From the NCBI GenBank assembly GCA_020847975.1, contig JADLBD010000208.1, positions 1-45,650 on the forward strand: a stretch of 45,650 bases of DNA, given 5' to 3'. Both the position numbers and the translations under genes were made by a program. Source of the DNA: Bryobacterales bacterium. Its GTDB lineage: Bacteria > Acidobacteriota > Terriglobia > Bryobacterales > Bryobacteraceae. The notes beneath the pieces are model-generated. The model worked only from the letters and a program-made list of their open reading frames with translations, ran no database searches and was not told the origin of the DNA. Positions 40,682 to 45,650 of this stretch are shown here, in pieces (position 1 is the stretch's first letter; each line of letters opens with the position of its first letter).

Positions 40682-41860
40682 ATGAACCTGCTCCACCGCG
40701 CTCTTGACAAGCCGCGGACGCTTGCTCTGCGGCACTGGCTCTTTCAGATTCACCTTTGGGTAGGAATCTTCGTTGGGCTGTACGCCATCGCCATCGGCGT
40801 CAGCGGCGCTATCCTTGTTTTCCGCGAGGAGATTGTCGAATCCTCTCTCCACCAATGGCGTAGCATCACCGCTCCTCCAGGCGCGCCCCAGGCCTCTCCC
40901 GATGAAATCGTCGCGGCGGTCCGCAAGGCCAGCGGCTACCAGGGCACGCTCACCCTCGAGTTTCCCCAGCATCCGGACCGCGCCATCGAGGCCACCTTCT
41001 TTACCCGCAACTTCATGCACTATGTCTTTGTCGATCCCTACCGCGCCCAGGTGCTGGCGGAGGTGATCCCCGGCGGCGCGGCCCTGCGATGGCTCGATAC
41101 CCTGCACAGCAATTTCTTCCTCAAGCGTCCCGGACGCGTCATCAACGGCATTGGCGGATTGTTGCTGGTCCTGCTGGCGCTCACCGGCATCTGCATCTGG
41201 TGGCCGGGCCGCAAGCTCTGGCGGCGCCGCTTGATCATCGACTTCCGCGGGCGCTTCAAGCGCCTCAATTGGGATATCCACAACACCTTCGGTTTCTGGG
41301 GGCTCACAGGCGTCGTCATCGTCAGTTTCACCGGAGCCTTCTTCACCTGGCCGCAGATCTACCGCGCCGCAGTGGACCGCTACTTCCCGCTCAGTAAATC
41401 CGCGGCTCCCCCGCGCGTCGAACGCCAACCGGATGCCTCCCGCGCCCCTCTCGCCGCTCTGCTCGCCGCGGCCAATCAGGCTGCCCCCGAGGGCCCCGCC
41501 TGGCGGATCAACATTCCCGGCTCGCCCAATGATCCGGTACGCGTGCTCAAGCGCGGCGATGGCGACCCTCCCTACCGCACCGCCACCACCATCACCCTCA
41601 ATCCCTACACCTCCCGCGTACTGAGCGTCGATCGCTACGCGGACCACACTGCCGGCGACAAAATCTTCGCCTGGATCGGGCCGCTTCACACCGGTAACTT
41701 CGGTGGTCTCGCTGTGAAAATCCTCTACGCCCTGATCGGCCTATTCTTCCCCGCGCTCTTCATCACAGGGTTCATCATGTGGTGGGATCGCGTGGTGATG
41801 CGCCGCTGGCGCGCCGCCCACCCTGCTCCCCGGAAGCAGGAGGCCGCGGTGCAGGTCTGA
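40682..41860 (+). CDS. PepSY-associated membrane protein (iron-uptake associated type)
   Basis: 392 residues from ATG 40682; 56 further codons upstream are rejected since they overlap the 45-residue protein in another frame. Four membrane helices: HLWVGIFVGLYAIAIGVSGA (near 25-47), INGIGGLLLVLLALTGICIW (about 153-173), FGFWGLTGVVIVSFTGAFFT (about 200-220) and ILYALIGLFFPALFITGFIM near the end. Periplasmic PepSY-type segments lie between helices 1-2 and 3-4. Histidines near helices (RHWLFQIHLW, WDIHNTFGFW, PLHTGNFGG) could bind haem, as in ferric-siderophore reductases of this family. Likely inner-membrane reductase linked to TonB uptake. The last 86 bases overlap the convergent CCA gene. Confidence 0.8.
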   Translation: MNLLHRALDKPRTLALRHWLFQIHLWVGIFVGLYAIAIGVSGAILVFREEIVESSLHQWRSITAPPGAPQASPDEIVAAVRKASGYQGTLTLEFPQHPDRAIEATFFTRNFMHYVFVDPYRAQVLAEVIPGGAALRWLDTLHSNFFLKRPGRVINGIGGLLLVLLALTGICIWWPGRKLWRRRLIIDFRGRFKRLNWDIHNTFGFWGLTGVVIVSFTGAFFTWPQIYRAAVDRYFPLSKSAAPPRVERQPDASRAPLAALLAAANQAAPEGPAWRINIPGSPNDPVRVLKRGDGDPPYRTATTITLNPYTSRVLSVDRYADHTAGDKIFAWIGPLHTGNFGGLAVKILYALIGLFFPALFITGFIMWWDRVVMRRWRAAHPAPRKQEAAVQV

Positions 41861-43175
41861 GCGCGGCTACCAGTTCCAGCGCCTCCTCGCGGCTGTGGAT
41901 GCGCCCCTCGAGTTGCGCGTCCTCCACCGCGCGCAGCAGATCCTTGAACAGCGGCCCCGGCGCATACCCCGCCGCAATCAGATCATCCCCCGTCAACAGG
42001 CGTGGCGGGCGTAGCACCTCCTCCGGCATGTTCTCCCAAGCCTGCCTGGCAAATTCGTAGCTCTCCAGGTTGCGGTGGCTCGAGAGGCAATCGAGCCGGT
42101 GCAGCGCCAAATGCTCCTCGAAATGCGGCATTCGCAGAAAACGCTTCAGTGTGCTCTGCTTCATGCGCTTCACATGACTGAACCGCATGTGGTGCTCCAC
42201 CAGCCCGCACACCCGCTCCACCTGATCTCCGGAACATTTCAACCTCTCCAGAATCCGCCGCGCCATCACTACCCCCACCTCCACATGCCCGTCAAACCGG
42301 ATCCTCTCCGCCACCCGAAACGTGGGCGGCTTGCCCACGTCATGCAGCAGGACCCCGAATGCCAGCGTCGGCGTCGCCTTCCCCATCAACTCGAGCATCA
42401 GCATCACGTGCACCCACACGTCGCCTTCCGGATGATACTCCGGCGGTTGCGCCACACCCTGAAAGGCCTTCACCTCGGGCAGCAGCTTCTCGAGCAACCC
42501 GCATCCGTCAAGCAGTTCCAAGCCCCGCCTGGCGCCGCCTTCGGTCAGGATCCGGATCAACTCCTCCCGCACCCGCTCCCGCGACACCGTATCCAACAGC
42601 GCGCCCAGACGCTGCATGGCCGCGTAGGTTTCGGGCTCAATGGCGAATCCGAACCGCGCCGCGAACCGCGCCGCCCTCAGAATTCGCAAGTGATCCTCGC
42701 CAAAGCGCTCCTCCGCATTGCCGATGGCGCGAACCACTCCCCGGCGCAGGTCCTCCCGCCCGCCCGTGAAGTCCAGCACCTCGCCACGGAACGGATCAAG
42801 AAATAACGAGTTGATGGTGAAATCCCGGCGCAGCGCATCCTGCCGCGGGTCCGTCTCAAACGTCACCACATCCGGATGGCGGCCGTCGGAATAGCTGTGG
42901 TCGGAGCGAAACGTCGCCACCTCGACACAGTTGCCCGCTTCCTTCACCAGCACGACGCCGAAATGAGCCCCCACCTTCTCAGAGTGCGGGAATAGTACCA
43001 ATACCTGTTCAGGCCTCGCGCTCGTTGCGATATCATAGTCCTTCGGCGGAATGCCCAGCACCTCGTCCCGCACACAGCCGCCGACAAACCAGGCTCTGTA
43101 ACCGTGCTGGCGGAGCGTTTCCACAACCCCCGCTGCAAATGCGCGCTTGGAACGCGAGGCTGTGGATTCACTCAT
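41775..43175 (-). CDS. cca: CCA-adding tRNA nucleotidyltransferase / poly(A) polymerase family, with HD domain
   Basis: 466 residues. Class II nucleotidyltransferase head: AWFVGGCVRDEVLGIPPKDY, with D46 and D48 of the KDYDIAT metal site, and RRDFTINSLFLDP. RNA-head and neck follow: GEDHLRILRAARFAARFGF, then RERVREELIRILTEGGA. An HD domain is present (GVLLHDVGKPPTFR ... GLVEHHMRFSHV). The protein adds or repairs the 3' CCA of tRNAs, or A residues only if specialised; the two types cannot be separated here. Both tRNAs in this window encode CCA. The last 28 residues (PRPPASGEQGGRRASG region) are low-complexity and lie within the overlap with the PepSY gene, so the family's fold ends earlier. Confidence 0.85.
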   Translation of the reverse strand: MSESTASRSKRAFAAGVVETLRQHGYRAWFVGGCVRDEVLGIPPKDYDIATSARPEQVLVLFPHSEKVGAHFGVVLVKEAGNCVEVATFRSDHSYSDGRHPDVVTFETDPRQDALRRDFTINSLFLDPFRGEVLDFTGGREDLRRGVVRAIGNAEERFGEDHLRILRAARFAARFGFAIEPETYAAMQRLGALLDTVSRERVREELIRILTEGGARRGLELLDGCGLLEKLLPEVKAFQGVAQPPEYHPEGDVWVHVMLMLELMGKATPTLAFGVLLHDVGKPPTFRVAERIRFDGHVEVGVVMARRILERLKCSGDQVERVCGLVEHHMRFSHVKRMKQSTLKRFLRMPHFEEHLALHRLDCLSSHRNLESYEFARQAWENMPEEVLRPPRLLTGDDLIAAGYAPGPLFKDLLRAVEDAQLEGRIHSREEALELVAALRPAPRPPASGEQGGRRASGASPRDPTT

Positions 43176-43218
43176 AGTGTTATAGGTAACATAGTCGTGT
43201 TGGATCTACCCTACCCCA

Positions 43219-45450
43219 ATGTCTTCTGAAATGGGGCGCCCCGCCAATCCGGCATCGCCCTCCTCAACCACCACCAAAGTCGTCATCGCCACTACGGTCG
43301 CCCTCAGTTTCATCAGCTTCTGGCGCGGCGCGGCGATTGTCCTCGGCGATCTTGCTTCCACCATGTTTTATGTCGGCGGCATCGCCGAACAGGCCATCGG
43401 CAAGTCTGCCCCCTGGTTCGTCCTCGGTGTCATGCTGTTCAGCTTCGCTGTCCGCTCCGTGTACATGGAAAGTTGCAGCATGTTCGTCCGCGGCGGCGTC
43501 TATGTCGTTGTCCGGGACAGCATCGGACCCACCATGGCGAAACTCTCCGTTTCCGCCCTTGTCGTGGACTATATCCTCACCGGTCCCATCAGCGCTGTCA
43601 GCGCGGGCCAATATCTGGGACACCTGCTGAATGAAATCAGCGAAATGCTTCATCAGGACATGCGCATCGACCCCGCGCTGTTCTCCGTCTTCTTTGCCGC
43701 CGCGGTTACCGCCTACTTCTGGTGGATGAACATCAAGGGCATCCACGAATCGAGCGGCCAGGCGCTGCGCATCCTGCAGATCACCACCGTCATGGTGGCG
43801 GCGCTGCTGGTCTGGTGCCCCCTTACCCTGCTCCTGCGGGGTAACTGGCAACTGCCTCCGGCTCCCACCTTCCACAATCTCCAGTTCGGCGAGGGCGCGC
43901 TCGGCTGGCTGAAGGGCACAATGTGGGAGCGCATCGCCTTCGTCGGCATCATCGTCGCTTTCGGCCATTCCCTGTTGGCCTTGAGCGGCTTTGAAACGCT
44001 CGCCCAGGTCTATCGCGAAATCGCCTACCCGAAACTGCGCAACCTGAAAATTACCGCCAACCTTGTCTGCGGCTACGCCGTCGTCAGCACGGGACTCATC
44101 TCCCTGTTCGCCGTGATGATCATCCCGGACAATGTCCGCCCCAGCTACTACGACAACCTCATCGGCGGACTCGCGATGAGCCTCGCCGGCCCGCCGCTGC
44201 TCAAACTCGGCTTCCATATCTTCGTCGTCATCGTGGGTATCCTCATCCTGTCCGGCGGTGTCAATACCTCCATCATCGGAGCCAACGGCGTCCTCAACCG
44301 CGTCGCCGAGGATGGCGTCCTGCTCGACCTCTTCCGCAAGCCGCATCACCGCTTCGGCACCACCTACCGCATCATCAACCTCATCACAATTCTCCAACTC
44401 GTCACCATCCTCGCCAGCCGCGGCAACCTCATTCTCCTCGGCGAGGCCTACGCCTTCGGCGTGGTCTGGAGTTTCTTCCTCAAGGGAATGGGTGTCCTCG
44501 CCCTCCGCTTCCAGCGCCACGACCAGGAATACAAGACCCCCTTCAACCTCCTCATCGCCGGCCGCGAAATTCCCCTCGGCTTGATCGCCACGGTCGTCGC
44601 GCTCTTCCTCGTCGCCATCGCTAACCTCTTCACCAAGCAGATCGCCACCTACGCCGGCCTCTCGCTCACCACCCTGCTCTTCGTCGTCTTCCTCATCTCC
44701 GAACGGATCAACCACCTCAGGATGAAGGAAAAGACCCTCGAGGAGTTCAACCTCGATCACCAGGAGCAGGTGGACAAAGACGTCCTCCACGCGCGTCCCG
44801 GCTGCGTCCTGGTCGCCGTACGCGACTTCCACCGCATGGATCACCTCAAGAAGGTGCTCCAGAAAACCAACCTCCGCCGCTACGACATCGTCGTCATGAC
44901 CGTCCGCCAACTCTCCACCGGAGCCGGCGAGTACGGACTCCGCGACGAGCAACTCTTCAGCGACTACGAAAAACAGCTCTTCACCCGCGTCGTCGAACTC
45001 GCCGAAAAGGAGGGCAAACCCGTCGAACTCCTGGTTGTCCCCGGCGTGGACCCCTTCGATGCCATGGTCCAGACAGCCAGCAAACTACAGGCCTCCCGCC
45101 TCGTCACCGGCGTTTCCGCCCGCATGACCAGTGAGGAACTCGCCCGCCGCATCGGTCTCGCCTGGGAGAAACTTCCCGAACCCCGCCACGCCTTGTCCCT
45201 CGAAGTCATCAGCCCTGACCGCCCCTCTTCCTACGTGAACCTCGGCCCCCACCCCCCGCGCCTCTGGCCCGAGGACCTCGACCGCCTCCACGAAATCTGG
45301 CTCAGCCTTACCGGGGAAGACGAGATCGGCTCCAAACTCCATCACCGCGACGTCGTCGGAGTCGCCCTCCGCCGCCTGGAACGCGACTTGACGGGTCCCG
45401 GCCGCCGCCAGGCTCTGCTCGATATTCAGAACGAGATGGGCAAGCAGTAG
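43219..45450 (+). CDS. APC-superfamily permease with C-terminal stress-protein-like domain
   Basis: 743 residues. Residues about 20-500 contain some 11-12 hydrophobic helices of an amino acid/polyamine permease, for example VVIATTVALSFISFWRGAAI, YVGGIAEQAIGKSAPWFVLG, ILILSGGVNTSIIGANGVLN and LITILQLVTILASRGNLILL. Residues about 510-743 are soluble: CVLVAVRDFHRMDHLKKVLQ, YDIVVMTVRQLS, KPVELLVVPGVDPFDAMVQT and SRLVTGVSARMTSEEL, a pattern resembling universal stress proteins. The tail may sense nucleotide or regulate transport. Substrate unknown. It is divergent from cca with 43 bases between starts; no strong ribosome-binding site is visible. Confidence 0.8.
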   Translation: MSSEMGRPANPASPSSTTTKVVIATTVALSFISFWRGAAIVLGDLASTMFYVGGIAEQAIGKSAPWFVLGVMLFSFAVRSVYMESCSMFVRGGVYVVVRDSIGPTMAKLSVSALVVDYILTGPISAVSAGQYLGHLLNEISEMLHQDMRIDPALFSVFFAAAVTAYFWWMNIKGIHESSGQALRILQITTVMVAALLVWCPLTLLLRGNWQLPPAPTFHNLQFGEGALGWLKGTMWERIAFVGIIVAFGHSLLALSGFETLAQVYREIAYPKLRNLKITANLVCGYAVVSTGLISLFAVMIIPDNVRPSYYDNLIGGLAMSLAGPPLLKLGFHIFVVIVGILILSGGVNTSIIGANGVLNRVAEDGVLLDLFRKPHHRFGTTYRIINLITILQLVTILASRGNLILLGEAYAFGVVWSFFLKGMGVLALRFQRHDQEYKTPFNLLIAGREIPLGLIATVVALFLVAIANLFTKQIATYAGLSLTTLLFVVFLISERINHLRMKEKTLEEFNLDHQEQVDKDVLHARPGCVLVAVRDFHRMDHLKKVLQKTNLRRYDIVVMTVRQLSTGAGEYGLRDEQLFSDYEKQLFTRVVELAEKEGKPVELLVVPGVDPFDAMVQTASKLQASRLVTGVSARMTSEELARRIGLAWEKLPEPRHALSLEVISPDRPSSYVNLGPHPPRLWPEDLDRLHEIWLSLTGEDEIGSKLHHRDVVGVALRRLERDLTGPGRRQALLDIQNEMGKQ

Positions 45451-45513
45451 CGCGCATTTCTGTCTCGTCAAGTGCCCCAGCGGAAAAATCGTGCATCTCC
45501 CCCGCCCATGCGC

Positions 45514-45519
45514 TATACT
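45514..45519 (+). promoter_or_regulatory. -10 box candidate for tRNA-Tyr
   Basis: TATACT lies 41 bases before the tRNA 5' end, in the 110-base gap after the permease gene. No good -35 element is seen at 17-18 bases. Placement suits a short precursor leader. Confidence 0.35.
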
Positions 45520-45560
45520 CGATAGTTCGTGCCTCCACGCCAGTGCGTAGGTGCGCCCGT

Positions 45561-45649
45561 GGACAGGTGGCCGAGTGGTTAATGGCAGCAGACTGTAAAT
45601 CTGCCGCTCCTTGCGAGCTACGGAGGTTCGAATCCTCCCCTGTCCACCA
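45561..45649 (+). tRNA. tRNA-Tyr (anticodon GTA)
   Basis: Acceptor GGACAGG pairs with CCTGTCC, followed by A and an encoded CCA. The anticodon loop CTGTAAA gives GTA (tyrosine). A long variable arm (CGCTCCTTGCGAGCTACG region) and T-loop GGTTCGAATCC are present, as expected for bacterial tRNA-Tyr. The gene is complete one base before the window ends. Confidence 0.95.
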
Positions 45650-45650
45650 G

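Noticed and set aside
43264..44952. 562-codon minus-strand frame opposite the permease
   Set aside because: Very acidic, repetitive translation that mirrors the hydrophobic codons of the permease; a shadow.

Overview
The window looks like chromosomal DNA from an Acidobacteriota bacterium of the Solibacter/Bryobacter type. The grounds are high G+C, an Oar-like TonB-dependent receptor with a carboxypeptidase-regulatory domain, a DUF1592-type cytochrome gene paired with a DUF1552 gene, two proteins resembling the TIGR03437 (Solibacter) family, TPR sequence typical of acidobacterial Ser/Thr kinases, and many exported proteins with Tat signals. This placement is by recognition, not by a database search.

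Bases 1-5235 are a patchwork of broken genes. A left-edge ORF joins the front of an uncharacterised acidobacterial protein to the TPR tail of a kinase. It is followed by the tail of a PQQ-type propeller gene, an exported Tat protein, a VapC toxin cut short behind an intact antitoxin-like ORF, and the head of a tyrosine integrase fused to a TolB/PD40 propeller scrap. From 5236 to 6894 lies an exported SelA-like PLP enzyme. Divergent from it, 7009-10157 holds two overlapping secreted-protein genes. A nitrilase-family hydrolase and an unknown gene (10167-12144) run on the minus strand.

From 12419 to 24956 all genes run on the plus strand: a GMC oxidoreductase with its small Tat subunit, a second SelA-like enzyme, a secreted propeller protein, and a second copy of the Tat family seen at 2960. 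After a possible terminator and a structured leader come a DegT aminotransferase, a GH3 enzyme with unusual catalytic residues, and a one-module adenylation-carrier-thioesterase protein with a cysteine nucleophile. The SelA-like/Tat-family pair thus occurs twice in the same order; the first copy has the mobile debris between its members.

From 24967 to 35275 genes run on the minus strand: DUF1552 and DUF1592 proteins, an exported amidohydrolase, the TonB receptor, and an esterase-fold/HEAT/Sel1 protein lacking its nucleophile. A repeat-rich divergent region (35276-35448) separates these from a secreted beta-helix protein and a Tat-exported Gfo/Idh/MocA oxidoreductase. The right end holds a small gene interrupted by an in-frame TGA, tRNA-Ser(TGA), a Tat-type propeller, a 45-residue membrane protein, a PepSY membrane protein, the CCA-adding enzyme, an APC permease with a stress-protein-like tail, and tRNA-Tyr(GTA).

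The overall theme is uptake and extracytoplasmic processing of carbohydrate or sugar-acid compounds: TonB receptor, beta-helix, GH3, GMC, Gfo/Idh, SelA-like and amidohydrolase proteins. A small possible specialised-metabolite unit sits at 18764-24956.
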